Below, piece by piece: positions 32,586-41,806 of a stretch of 64,000 nucleotides of DNA. The notes under the pieces were generated by a model, which saw only the letters and a list, made by a program, of their open reading frames with translations, searched no databases and was not told the DNA's origin. The position numbers and the translations under genes are program-made. The DNA is from Parvularcula sp964219355 (GTDB taxonomy: Bacteria; Pseudomonadota; Alphaproteobacteria; Caulobacterales; Parvularculaceae). The stretch spans positions 248,001-312,000 of the forward strand of contig CAXPOZ010000001.1 of assembly GCA_964219355.1 (NCBI GenBank), in the 5' to 3' direction. The first letter of the stretch is position 1. Each line of letters begins with the position of its first letter.

Positions 32586-34520
32586 ATGCGCCATAAGCTC
32601 GTCAGCCGCGAGGAAGCGGTCGCACTCATTCATGACGGGGATACGATCTGCACCTCGGGTTTCGTCGGGACCGGCACGCCCGATGAATTGCTTGCGGGGC
32701 TCGAGCAGCGCTTTCTGGACACGGGCGAGCCGCGGGACCTCACCCTCCTTTTTGCGGCGGGCCAGGGCGATGGCGGCGAGCGAGGTCTCAACCGGCTCGG
32801 CCATGACGGGCTCCTGAAACGGGTCATCGGCGGACATTGGGGTCTCATCCCGAAAATTGGCCGCCTCGCCCTCGAGGATCGGATCGAAGCCTATAATTTG
32901 CCGCAAGGGGTCATCTCTCACCTTTATCGCGATATTGCCGCCGGTAAGCCCGGGGTCATCACCAAGGTGGGCCTCGGCACTTTTGTCGATCCACGACAGG
33001 ATGGCGGCCGTATCAATCAGTCAACGAAGGATAATCTCGTCGAGCTCATTGATCTTCATGGGGAAGAATGGCTGCTCTACCGGGCTTTTCCGATCAATGT
33101 CGCTTTTATCCGCGGGACGACGGCGGACAGGAACGGCAACATCACCATGGAACGCGAAGCCCTCACCCTTGATAATCTTGCGATGGCCATGGCGGCAAGG
33201 AACAGCAATGGCATCGTTATCGCTCAGGTCGAGCGGATCGCCGAGACAGGCGCGCTTAACCCCAGACAGGTGGAAGTGCCGGGCGCTCTCGTCGATTGCG
33301 TGATTATTGCTGATCCCGATCACCACCCCCAGACCTATGCCACTCGCTATTCCCCGGCCTACGCTCAGGAATTCCGGGTGCCTTTCGATGAAACCGAGAG
33401 CCAACTCCTCTCGATACGGAAAATCATCGCCCGTCGATGTGCTCTCGAACTCCCGATGAACGGTGTGGTCAATCTCGGCATCGGCATGCCCGAGGGAGTC
33501 GCGGAGGTCGCGCGGGAAGAGCGCGTTCTTGACCACATCACTCTGACAACGGAACCGGGGGTCATCGGCGGGATCCCCGCAAGCGGTCTCAATTTCGGGG
33601 CGGCGGAGAATACCGACGCCATCATCACCCAGAACCAGCAATTCGATTTCTACGATGGCGGCGGGCTCGACCTTGCCTGTCTCGGCATGGCGGAATGCGA
33701 CGGGGACGGAAATGTCAATGTTTCCCGCTTCGGCGCAAAACTCACCGGGGCTGGTGGTTTTATCAATATCAGCCAGAATGCCCGCAAGCTCGTCTTTGCG
33801 GGAACCTTTACTGCCGGGGGACTCGATATCGACATCGAGGACGGTAAACTCCGCATCCTGCATGAAGGCCGAGCCCAGAAGTTCAAATCCCGGGTCGAGC
33901 AGATCACCTTCTCCGGCAAGCGGGCTATCGAGCGCGGCCAACCGGTACTCTATGTGACCGAAAGATGCGTCTTTACCCTGACCGATAAGGGCGTCGCCCT
34001 CTCCGAGATTGCCCCCGGTATCGACCTTGAGCGCGATATCCTCGCCCATCTTGGTTTCACACCGGTGAGCATTTCCGAAACGGCAATGCCTGAGTTCCTG
34101 TTCGAAGATGCGCCGATGAATCTCCACCGGCTTCTTCTTCATGTCGATATTCGTCACAGGGTGCAGCTCGATGCAGATGCCAAGACTCTGTTCCTCAATT
34201 TTGAGGGGCTACAGATCCGGGAGCTTGAGACGATTTCGGAAATCAGGCGATGTGTCGAGGAAAGCTGTGCGCCACTTGGTCGGCGCGTGACGGTCATCGT
34301 CAATTACGACGCTTTCCGCATCGATGACCGAGTGGCCGATGTCTATCGCGCGCTTGCCGAGGAGATGCAGGAGAAGTTCTACAGTACAGTTTCGCGATAC
34401 ACGACGAGCGCCTTTATGCGCCTCAAATTGCAGAAGATTCTCCAGCGGGAATCAGCGCCGCATATCTTCGAAACACGCGAAGAAGCTCAGGCCTATCTTG
34501 CTGCCGGCGGACAGGACTAG
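32586..34520 (+). CDS. Fused acyl-CoA:acetate/3-ketoacid CoA transferase (family I)
   Basis: Transfers CoA between acyl-CoA and acetate or 3-ketoacids. 644 residues containing both the alpha-like half (KLVSREEAVALIHDGDTI, SGFVGTGTPDELL) and the beta-like half (VVNLGIGMPEGVAEVA). The catalytic Glu is at about residue 323 in TTEPGVIGG. This single-chain layout matches E. coli YdiF and propionate CoA-transferases. The C-terminal 130 residues (from the PMNLHRLLLHVD region) extend beyond the minimal fold. The ATG at 32586 is chosen for GGGGGAAAGGA upstream; upstream codons overlap the tRNA. Confidence 0.92.
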   Translation: MRHKLVSREEAVALIHDGDTICTSGFVGTGTPDELLAGLEQRFLDTGEPRDLTLLFAAGQGDGGERGLNRLGHDGLLKRVIGGHWGLIPKIGRLALEDRIEAYNLPQGVISHLYRDIAAGKPGVITKVGLGTFVDPRQDGGRINQSTKDNLVELIDLHGEEWLLYRAFPINVAFIRGTTADRNGNITMEREALTLDNLAMAMAARNSNGIVIAQVERIAETGALNPRQVEVPGALVDCVIIADPDHHPQTYATRYSPAYAQEFRVPFDETESQLLSIRKIIARRCALELPMNGVVNLGIGMPEGVAEVAREERVLDHITLTTEPGVIGGIPASGLNFGAAENTDAIITQNQQFDFYDGGGLDLACLGMAECDGDGNVNVSRFGAKLTGAGGFINISQNARKLVFAGTFTAGGLDIDIEDGKLRILHEGRAQKFKSRVEQITFSGKRAIERGQPVLYVTERCVFTLTDKGVALSEIAPGIDLERDILAHLGFTPVSISETAMPEFLFEDAPMNLHRLLLHVDIRHRVQLDADAKTLFLNFEGLQIRELETISEIRRCVEESCAPLGRRVTVIVNYDAFRIDDRVADVYRALAEEMQEKFYSTVSRYTTSAFMRLKLQKILQRESAPHIFETREEAQAYLAAGGQD

Positions 34521-34587
34521 CCTCCGCCTCTTTGCATTGGCCCGGTTCCTCCCCACATCATGAAGAGAGACTTGGAGGGCGAACCTG

Positions 34588-34737
34588 ATGCTGATGTTTT
34601 TCCTGTGGTGGTGTTTTGACGATCACTTGGCCGAGGCGCTAGCGGCACCCGGCCTTGGGACGCTGCCCATCTGGGTACCGCTGCTCATCGGGATCGGCCT
34701 GTCCTTCACCATCAGCGCGAATTCGAAGGAGCGCTGA
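34588..34737 (+). CDS. 49-aa small membrane protein
   Basis: A 49-residue frame with a good GGAGG binding site 10 bases before the ATG. Two hydrophobic segments (LMFFLWWCF at the start; WVPLLIGIGLSFTIS near the end) flank a short polar loop, and the tail is basic (NSKER). It sits 67 bases after the CoA transferase on the same strand, possibly co-transcribed. Family unknown. Confidence 0.6.
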   Translation: MLMFFLWWCFDDHLAEALAAPGLGTLPIWVPLLIGIGLSFTISANSKER

Positions 34738-34751
34738 CGCGCTCCCTCTTC

Positions 34752-36533
34752 TTATTCGGGCATGTGGAAGACGTCGTCCTGCAACTCGTGACCGACACCC
34801 GTATTGGTACGGATGACCTTGGCGAGCGTGCGGCGACGAACGAACTGAAGCTCTTCGGGTTCGAGATAGCTCTCATACCAGAAGCGGTCGCCATCGCGCA
34901 GCGCCGTGAACTGCTTGATGATGATCTCCCGCAGGAGCGGGCCCACCTGTGAGCCGACCTCGATCATCGGGTCCTCTGCAAGGCCACCTACCCAAAGGTC
35001 GATATCGTCCACTGTCGGATAGACACTGGCGAGCGCTGTCTGGAGGGCAAGGTTCGAGGTGACATCCGCAAAGCTCGTCGCCCGCGGCAGGCCCATAATC
35101 TCGCGCATGTCATTATAGCATGGCAGGCCATGGTCGCGGCCTCGCTGGATATTGATCGAAGCGAGATCCAATCCGCCCTGCCCCGGCTGACCGAAAAGGA
35201 AATTGCGGAGGTCATCGACGATCATGGTGTCGATCCGCTGATGCGGTTGTGACGCCAGTCCGCGGAAGATCGGATCAATTGCCTTCTTGCGGTTGATCAC
35301 TGACGGCGCCGTGAAAAACGCTTCGCGCAAGGACAAATGCCCTTCCTTGATCTCTCCGCCGCTCTTGTTGAGGCGAAGAATATGCGTGTTGATCATGGAA
35401 TGGCCCATCCGATAGGCCGCACTCGAGAACTCGTTATAGAGGCCCGGATGAACGTCCGGCTTATAGCCCTCATACGGAGGCAGGGCGTCAGGCCCGATCA
35501 GTGCCGGCAGGAATTCCGTATAGGTAATATGCTGGATCTGGCCAATGGTCAGCCGCCGTGCGCCTTCGAAGACCTCACGTGGGCCATGCTCAGGATTCAA
35601 CCGCTTGTGACGCAGGACCAGACGATTGTGCTCACGCGCAAATAGCGTGTGCATCGCGGCAAGACCAACTTGCTCATTCGCCCGGACATCACCCGCGACG
35701 AACAGGGTCGTCGGATCACTGACAAAGCCATTAGCGTTTGCAATGCTCTGAACATTGAAGGGGAGCAATTGGCCATAGCTCAGCTCGAAATGCGCACTGT
35801 TCGGCCCGACTTTGAGGACATCAAGGCGCTCACGCGAGGAGCCATAAACCATCGAGCCGTCAATCCAGGCCGTAATCTCGTTTTCCTGCTCACGCGGATT
35901 TTCAGTGTGCGTCCCAGTATCGTCATCATAGAGCGCCCGGTTGAACGGAATGGTCGCCATGCCGGTATTGTTCGGATCGAACCACGGGTCACCAAAGGGG
36001 ACGAGGATGTCGGCCTGTTCGTGAAGACCGTCTGTCAGTCCGATATCGTGATCGAGGAATTGCCCCCACTGCCAGACGAAATCTGTCGCATTCATCGGAT
36101 TCGGTATCGTGACACCGGGCGGCTGGTTCGAAACAGCATTCGAGACTTCCCGCGCACTCGCGCGCAGGGCGCCGGCCATGGCGGAGACGCCATCGGAATA
36201 ATCGGGGAACCCCATACGGACGAGATGCGAGAATGCCGAGCCCCATTCAGGATGGGCGACGTTATTGCCGCTGCCATCGAGCGTCCGGACTTCACGTCCC
36301 CCGACAATCAGCGAAACGCCGGAATCGATTTCCAGCGTATGCGTCTGCTGTGAGAGTTTCGGGTCCGCCTGCCGCTCAATATTCTGGGATGAAGGGCTGC
36401 GCTCCTTCATGTTCGGCTGCATGGAGATCTGCTCATCCGTCTCCTGAAGCCCGGATTCCGCAGTCGCTCCGCTCATCATAAGCAGAACCGCGGCCGAGCC
36501 CAAAAGGCTGAGCTTCGACATTCCCCTAACCAT
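34752..36533 (-). CDS. Animal-type haem peroxidase, secreted
   Basis: A 593-residue enzyme of the peroxidase-cyclooxygenase (An_peroxidase) superfamily. A signal peptide (LSLLGSAAVLLMMSGATA) implies export. The distal haem motif is FVWQWGQFLDHDIGLTDG, with Asp161-His162 matching the Asp-His pair of myeloperoxidase. The catalytic Arg is Arg300 in MHTLFAREHNRLV. The proximal His is His378 in YRMGHSM. A conserved RGRDHGLPCYND motif follows. It may oxidise halides, phenols or lipids. The listed start is the ATG at 36533; the ATG at 36521 is possible. Confidence 0.9.
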   Translation of the reverse strand: MVRGMSKLSLLGSAAVLLMMSGATAESGLQETDEQISMQPNMKERSPSSQNIERQADPKLSQQTHTLEIDSGVSLIVGGREVRTLDGSGNNVAHPEWGSAFSHLVRMGFPDYSDGVSAMAGALRASAREVSNAVSNQPPGVTIPNPMNATDFVWQWGQFLDHDIGLTDGLHEQADILVPFGDPWFDPNNTGMATIPFNRALYDDDTGTHTENPREQENEITAWIDGSMVYGSSRERLDVLKVGPNSAHFELSYGQLLPFNVQSIANANGFVSDPTTLFVAGDVRANEQVGLAAMHTLFAREHNRLVLRHKRLNPEHGPREVFEGARRLTIGQIQHITYTEFLPALIGPDALPPYEGYKPDVHPGLYNEFSSAAYRMGHSMINTHILRLNKSGGEIKEGHLSLREAFFTAPSVINRKKAIDPIFRGLASQPHQRIDTMIVDDLRNFLFGQPGQGGLDLASINIQRGRDHGLPCYNDMREIMGLPRATSFADVTSNLALQTALASVYPTVDDIDLWVGGLAEDPMIEVGSQVGPLLREIIIKQFTALRDGDRFWYESYLEPEELQFVRRRTLAKVIRTNTGVGHELQDDVFHMPE

Positions 36534-36684
36534 AACTACTCTACCCCCGGGTACTTAGATTTCCTATATTGCCGCAACCAAGCCCTTATTTCCAGTACCA
36601 TTTTCATGACGGTTAAGCAGGAAGCCCAAGCATCTGGCGTAGTTTGGCTTTCGCTAATTTACCGATATCGTTAACAGACCGGCC

Positions 36685-38499
36685 ATGGCAGCACCCCTCC
36701 TCTCTCTGACTGATATTCACCTGACTTTTGGCGGCGATCCCCTGTTCACCGGCGCCGAGATGATGATCGCCCCGCGCGACCGGATTGCCGTTGTCGGGCG
36801 CAATGGCTCGGGCAAATCAACTTTCCTCAAAATCGCGGCGGGCCTTGTCGAGCCGGACCGGGGCGACCGCACGCTCCAGAACGGGATCACGGTCCGTTAT
36901 CTCGAGCAGGATCCCGTATTCGAAGGCTTTGCCACGATCGAAGATGTCGTCCGGGCGGGCCTCGGCCCGGCAGACGATGGCATGCTGATCCCCCAATTAT
37001 TGGCCGATCTCGGCCTCGAGGCGACGGCGAGTCCCGAAAACCTTTCCGGGGGTGAAGCGCGACGTGTGGCAATTGCCCGGGCGCTGGCGCCGGACCCCGA
37101 CCTGCTCCTTCTTGATGAGCCGACCAACCATCTCGACCTGCCAACGATCGACTGGCTCGAGGGGTATCTCTCGGCCTCCCGCGCAGCGATCGTCACGATC
37201 AGCCACGACCGGCGCTTCCTCTCCAATCTGACGACACGGACGGTCTGGATCGACAGAGGCGAGACCCGCGCCCTCTCGAAAGGCTTTTCCCAGTTCGAAG
37301 CCTGGCGCGACGAGGTCTATGCCGAAGAAGAGCGCGATGCGCACAAGCTCGACCGCAAGATCGTGCGCGAGGAGCACTGGCTGCGCTATGGCGTGACCGC
37401 CCGCCGCAAACGCAATGTCCGGCGGCTGGGCGAATTGCATGATCTTCGAACCCGCCGCGCGACGCTCAATCGGCCGCAGGGCAATGTGCAGATGTCCGCC
37501 TCCGAAGCTGACGCCTCCGGCAAGAAGGCGATCGAGGCCAAGCATCTCTCTTTTGCGTATGATGGCGAGCCGATTGTCAGCGATCTGTCACTTCTCATCC
37601 ACCGGGCCGACCGGGTCGGCCTTGTCGGGCCAAATGGCGCGGGCAAGACCACCCTCCTCAAGCTCCTGATCGGCGAGTTGGTCCCGGATGAGGGAACGGT
37701 CGTTCACGGAACAAAGCTGGAGATTGTCGGCCTTGACCAGCAGCGCGCGAGCCTGCGGGAGAATGTCAGCGTCATGGATGCGCTGACCGGCGGCCGCGGC
37801 GATTCCATTTCGGTTGGCGGCGTGCAGCGCCATGCGGTCGGCTATCTGAAGGAATTCCTCTTCACCCCGTTGCAGATCCGCCAGCCCGTCTCTTCGCTTT
37901 CCGGCGGCGAGCGGGGTCGGCTCGCACTCGCCATTGCGCTGGCGCGGCCTTCGAACCTGCTTGTTCTCGACGAGCCTACCAATGACCTTGATCTTGAAAC
38001 CCTCGATGTCCTCGAAGACGCCCTCAGCACCTATCAGGGTACGATCCTTCTGGTCAGTCACGACCGGGACTTCCTCGACCGGATCGTGACCTCAACCCTC
38101 GCGCCTGTCCCGGCAGAAGGTGCAGGCAAATGGCAGGACTATCCCGGCGGGTATACGGACATGCTGCGCCAGCGCAAACAGAGCGGCGGCGAGAATGCGG
38201 GCAAGCCCAGCGCCAAGGACAGGAAATCTGCCGATACCGCAGCCGCTCCGTCAGCCCGCGCCGCGAAACTTTCCTACAAGGAGAAATTCGCGCTCGAGAA
38301 CCTGCCCAAGCGTATGGCTGAGCTGGAGACGGAAATCGCCCGGCACGAAAAGACACTCGCCGATCCGTCCCTCTTCATGAGTGACAATGCGGCGTTCCAG
38401 AGCGCGACCACGGCCCTTGATAAGGCCCGCACGGAACTTGAAGCCGCCGAAGAGGAATGGCTCGAACTCGAGGTCAAACGGGAAGCGCTGGAAGGATAA
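36685..38499 (+). CDS. ABC-F ATPase (Uup-like)
   Basis: A soluble, duplicated ABC ATPase of the ABC-F class that acts on the ribosome rather than in transport. 604 residues. First cassette: GRNGSGKSTFL, LSGGEARRVAIARAL, LLLDEPTNHLD. Linker region 205-270 (YAEEERDAHKLDRKIVREE) is the P-site tRNA interaction motif. Second cassette: GPNGAGKTTLLKLLI, LSGGERGRLALAIAL, LVLDEPTNDLD. A C-terminal coiled coil (from about 530, MAELETEIARHEKTL) resembles Uup. No membrane domain. Confidence 0.93.
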   Translation: MAAPLLSLTDIHLTFGGDPLFTGAEMMIAPRDRIAVVGRNGSGKSTFLKIAAGLVEPDRGDRTLQNGITVRYLEQDPVFEGFATIEDVVRAGLGPADDGMLIPQLLADLGLEATASPENLSGGEARRVAIARALAPDPDLLLLDEPTNHLDLPTIDWLEGYLSASRAAIVTISHDRRFLSNLTTRTVWIDRGETRALSKGFSQFEAWRDEVYAEEERDAHKLDRKIVREEHWLRYGVTARRKRNVRRLGELHDLRTRRATLNRPQGNVQMSASEADASGKKAIEAKHLSFAYDGEPIVSDLSLLIHRADRVGLVGPNGAGKTTLLKLLIGELVPDEGTVVHGTKLEIVGLDQQRASLRENVSVMDALTGGRGDSISVGGVQRHAVGYLKEFLFTPLQIRQPVSSLSGGERGRLALAIALARPSNLLVLDEPTNDLDLETLDVLEDALSTYQGTILLVSHDRDFLDRIVTSTLAPVPAEGAGKWQDYPGGYTDMLRQRKQSGGENAGKPSAKDRKSADTAAAPSARAAKLSYKEKFALENLPKRMAELETEIARHEKTLADPSLFMSDNAAFQSATTALDKARTELEAAEEEWLELEVKREALEG

Positions 38500-38517
38500 C
38501 AGCTGTATAATGAATAC

Positions 38518-39435
38518 TTACCGTCCCTTCGATATTTTCAATTCCTGCCAGACCTCTTCACTCAAGCGTGCCCAGCTCGCCTGACCATCGAGACCCGGCT
38601 GCTGAACAAGCGGTATCATTTTCTGGCTTGCAAAATCGAATAGGAAGAGATCCCAGTCTCCATCTCTCATCAATGAAAACGCTAACTGGCCACCATCAGG
38701 TGACCAAGTGGGCCAATTCTTATCTTCACTAGAGGCAATCACCCGGCTTACCGCTCCTGTCCCGAGGTTTAGGATCGATATGTCACCTTTTCCGTTCGTA
38801 TCGTGCGAGACATAGACAAGCTCCTCACCATCGGGAGACCAATTCGGAAATGATCCAAGAACGGGCATACCCGCCACAGGAAAGGCATCCCATTTCCTTG
38901 TGTCCATGATGAAGAGTTCCAATGCGCCGTTACGGGATGATGAAAAAGCGACCATGCTGCCATCAGGTGACCATGCCGGGAAATTATCCGCAGCATTCGT
39001 TTTTGCGGCAGCCGCCTGCATCGCCCCATCAGCATTCATGATGTAAATATTCGGCTTCCCATCACGTCCTGAGGCGAAGACCACCTGTTCTCCGTCCGGT
39101 GACCATTTCGCATATGCGTTCCAACTTCCAGGGCCGGTCAGTTGCCTGGCAGTTTTGTCGGTATCCGCCGGAAGAGACCATAGTTGCCACCACCCGTTTC
39201 GTTCAGAGCTGAAGATAAACTCCTCTCTTCTGGATGACCAATGAGGGTATGCGTCATGAGACGTGTGCGAAGTAATTTGAACCTTCTGACCAGAAACGGG
39301 TTCAATCGCGTAAATATTCCTGTAGCCATCATGCCGGCTTTGATAAAGCACCACGTCCACATATGCCTGCTCCGTATTTAACGAAGCGTCCCCCACCAGT
39401 AAGGACATGGCAAATATGAAAATTAATCCGCACAT
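38518..39435 (-). CDS. Exported TolB-like beta-propeller protein
   Basis: A 305-residue exported protein with a short signal (CGLIFIFAMSLLV). At least five WD40-like PD40 repeats are seen, marked by PHWSSRREEFIFSSER, AKWSPDGEQVVFASGRDG, PAWSPDGSMVAFSSSRNG, PNWSPDGEELVYVS and PTWSPDGGQLAFSL. This is the propeller of the TolB C-terminal domain without the N-terminal domain. Start codon overlaps the upstream stop (TAATG). GC content is markedly lower than in the flanking genes. Substrate or partner unknown; probably a periplasmic binding or scaffold protein. Confidence 0.8.
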   Translation of the reverse strand: MCGLIFIFAMSLLVGDASLNTEQAYVDVVLYQSRHDGYRNIYAIEPVSGQKVQITSHTSHDAYPHWSSRREEFIFSSERNGWWQLWSLPADTDKTARQLTGPGSWNAYAKWSPDGEQVVFASGRDGKPNIYIMNADGAMQAAAAKTNAADNFPAWSPDGSMVAFSSSRNGALELFIMDTRKWDAFPVAGMPVLGSFPNWSPDGEELVYVSHDTNGKGDISILNLGTGAVSRVIASSEDKNWPTWSPDGGQLAFSLMRDGDWDLFLFDFASQKMIPLVQQPGLDGQASWARLSEEVWQELKISKGR

Positions 39436-40412
39436 TACTTCACGCCGGTCAGCTGTTCGGGTGGCTGATCCAAATTACGCATAGATTGCCGGAAAATCCT
39501 GGAATCCCGGGACAAATTCGCATCGAAATAAAGCCATTCTCCGTCGGCAGACATTGAAGAAAACACATGCGCTTGATCAGATGGCCCATGCGTCAGCTGA
39601 ACGGGTTTCCCTGCAACGCGCGCATCGGCATCAATCCTTATCCCATATATACGTCGCGGCTGCTCGCCTGAATTCGCGCTATAAAGCACCCAATTGCCGT
39701 CCTGCGACCAGTTCAGATATTCTTCTTCAATCTCATTATCTGTAATTCGCCATAAATCTCCATCCTCCAGATCCGCAACATATAGATCGCGGCGTTGCTG
39801 ATGCGTCACATGAAACAGGATATAACGTCCGTCTGGTGAAGGTTTGGGAGAGGCGCTTTTCCCCGGTGGAAGTTCAATACTGACAATAGCCAGATGAGGG
39901 CCATCATCAAAAATTGCCAGCTGATATTCTACGTCACTTTTCTTCAGGAAGGTAACGAATCCGGAGCCGTCTGCTAATGGATTGGCTGGTCCAATATTAT
40001 CACGCTGCTGACCATATTTCGTCACTTCTCCATCAGAAACATTCATCAAATGCGTCTGCAGCTCCCGCATGGAGTTGCCTGCGGGAAAGGAGATGACCTC
40101 ATTGCCGCCAAACCAGTCAGGTTCAATTTCCCATACTTTAGGAGTTGCGGTGAGCCGTCTTTCCTCAAAGGTATTGAGGTCAAAGACATAGATATCAGGC
40201 GTTCGTTCGGCTCTGTAGGAATAATAAACCAGCTGCATTCCATTAGGCGAAATTTGCGGTGCAAAATCTCTAGCCGGGATCGCCGCATTTGCGGAATCTC
40301 GGTCAAGTGCCTGTAGCGACACGCCGGTACTTTCAACATTCTGACAACCCGCTATCAGAACGAACATGGCACTGATGGTACCCCATCTGACCTTGCGCTT
40401 AAGAGCCGACAT
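39435..40412 (-). CDS. TolB-like beta-propeller lipoprotein
   Basis: A 325-residue lipoprotein with signal TISAMFVLIAGC (lipobox IAGC). Propeller repeats include FAPQISPNGMQLVYYSYR, PKPSPDGRYILFHV, LNWSQDGNWVLYSAN and SSMSADGEWLYFDAN. Start chosen at the ATG at 40412, preceded by GAAGGG. It is co-transcribed with, and overlaps by one base, a second propeller protein, and shares its low GC. A paralogous pair from one ancestor is likely. Confidence 0.82.
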   Translation of the reverse strand: MSALKRKVRWGTISAMFVLIAGCQNVESTGVSLQALDRDSANAAIPARDFAPQISPNGMQLVYYSYRAERTPDIYVFDLNTFEERRLTATPKVWEIEPDWFGGNEVISFPAGNSMRELQTHLMNVSDGEVTKYGQQRDNIGPANPLADGSGFVTFLKKSDVEYQLAIFDDGPHLAIVSIELPPGKSASPKPSPDGRYILFHVTHQQRRDLYVADLEDGDLWRITDNEIEEEYLNWSQDGNWVLYSANSGEQPRRIYGIRIDADARVAGKPVQLTHGPSDQAHVFSSMSADGEWLYFDANLSRDSRIFRQSMRNLDQPPEQLTGVK

Positions 40413-40592
40413 GTCTGATCCCTTCACCCCTTCAAACCTTGAAGATATAGACACTCAACTGATGCCATCCCTCAAACGCCTTCTCCTATCTTTAAAGGAA
40501 ATTCCCACCGAGCCACCGTCATATGAATGCTAGCCCTCCGGGTAAAAGAACGGCTTGAGCGTGATGGAATAAAGTCGGCATAGGAGAATCAC

Positions 40593-40972
40593 ATGAGGCA
40601 ATTCATTGATACAGGGGCAGTGTTCGTAACCACGACCTAAGACGCGCTGTTGATTTTTATACGGAAAAGCTCGGCTTTACCTGCGAAGTCGACTGGAGCG
40701 TCAATCCCACTTTCCTGATCTGCCAGCGCGAAGGTGCGGCCATCATGCTGAAACAGGCCGAGCAAGCGCCTGATCCTTTACGGAAATTTACGCCAGGCCT
40801 CGACCTCATGGACGCTTATGTCTGGGTGCGCGATATCAGGGCGATTGAGGAAGATTTCCGTCAGCGCAATACACCTGTAACCGAGGGGCCATTGAAGCGT
40901 GAATATGGTTGTACTGAGATTGTGGTTCATGACCCGGATGGCCGGCGGATCGTCTTCGGCCATTGCCCGTGA
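40593..40972 (+). pseudogene. Frameshifted VOC-family (glyoxalase-fold) gene
   Basis: The ATG at 40593 has GGAG upstream and starts MRQFIDTGAVF, but this frame stops at 40638. The rest of a glyoxalase-fold protein continues in another frame: VRNHDLRRAVDFYTEKLGF, then FLICQREGAAIML, DAYVWVRDI and IVVHDPDGRRIVFGHCP. No start codon exists in the second frame between its own upstream stop and residue 35 or so. One base lost or gained near 40620-40636 explains this. Either a true recent pseudogene or a sequence error. Confidence 0.75.
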
Positions 40973-40993
40973 CACTGGATCGAGGGAACTGCC

Positions 40994-41806
40994 GTGATCG
41001 ATATTGAAGCCTATCTTGCGCGCCTTGGGATCAACAATATTCCCCGCGCCGATGAAGACGGCCTCGCGCAACTCATCGAGGCGCATATCCTGAATGTCCC
41101 GTTTGAGAATTTCGACATTCCCCTCGGCCTCGGCATTCATCTGGAAACGGATCATCTTTTCGAGAAGATCGTCACGCGCCGGCGCGGCGGCTATTGTTTC
41201 GAACTCAACGGGCTCTTCGGCTCCCTGCTTGACGGGCTAGGCTTTGAGCGCCACCCCGTGATGGCCCGGGTCTGGTTCCGCGGTCCCCCAGCCACCCCGC
41301 CACTGACCCACACGCTCAATATCGTCACCATCGGGCATACAAAATTCATGGCCGATGTTGGCTTTGGCGGCACCACCGCCCGCCTGCCCGTCCCGCTTTA
41401 TGATCAAGCCGTCGTCGAGGATGTCGATGGCACCGTGTCCCTACGCAAGGATGACGAGTTCGGCTTTATGCTGATCCGGGAAACCCCGAACGGCCCGGAA
41501 GAGCAGTTCAGCACGACCGGCTCGCCCGCTTATGACAGCGATCTGCTCTTGGGTAATCATTACGTCTCGACCCACCCCGCATCGCATTTCACGCAGATGG
41601 CCGTCGGTGGCATTTTCACGAGAGACGGGCGCGTTGGGGTCACGGATAATATGCTGACGACCCGAACGGGATGGGACCAGAACAGCTGCCCGATCGAGAC
41701 AGCCGAAGACTATCATTCCGTCCTGACAACACATTTCGGGATAGATCTGGGCGAGGATCACCGCCGCATTTTCGAAGCATTTGAAACTGTAGATGTCGAG
41801 AAATAG
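40994..41806 (+). CDS. nat: Arylamine N-acetyltransferase
   Basis: Acetylates arylamines and hydrazines from acetyl-CoA. 270 residues from a GTG start. The Cys-His-Asp triad is visible: Cys68 in RRRGGYCFELN, His106 in PLTHTLNIV and Asp121 in MADVGFGG. The N-terminal NVPFENFDI motif is also diagnostic. It lies 21 bases after the VOC pseudogene. Confidence 0.95.
   Translation: MIDIEAYLARLGINNIPRADEDGLAQLIEAHILNVPFENFDIPLGLGIHLETDHLFEKIVTRRRGGYCFELNGLFGSLLDGLGFERHPVMARVWFRGPPATPPLTHTLNIVTIGHTKFMADVGFGGTTARLPVPLYDQAVVEDVDGTVSLRKDDEFGFMLIRETPNGPEEQFSTTGSPAYDSDLLLGNHYVSTHPASHFTQMAVGGIFTRDGRVGVTDNMLTTRTGWDQNSCPIETAEDYHSVLTTHFGIDLGEDHRRIFEAFETVDVEK

Noticed and set aside
33021..34157. 378-codon minus-strand frame opposite the CoA-transferase
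   Set aside because: Shadow of a certain gene; no start signal or recognisable motif.
36655..36675. TTACC-GATATC-GTTAA as a possible CtrA site before the ABC-F gene
   Set aside because: The two halves are TTAC and TTAA with a spacing of 8, which does not fit the TTAA-N7-TTAA consensus.
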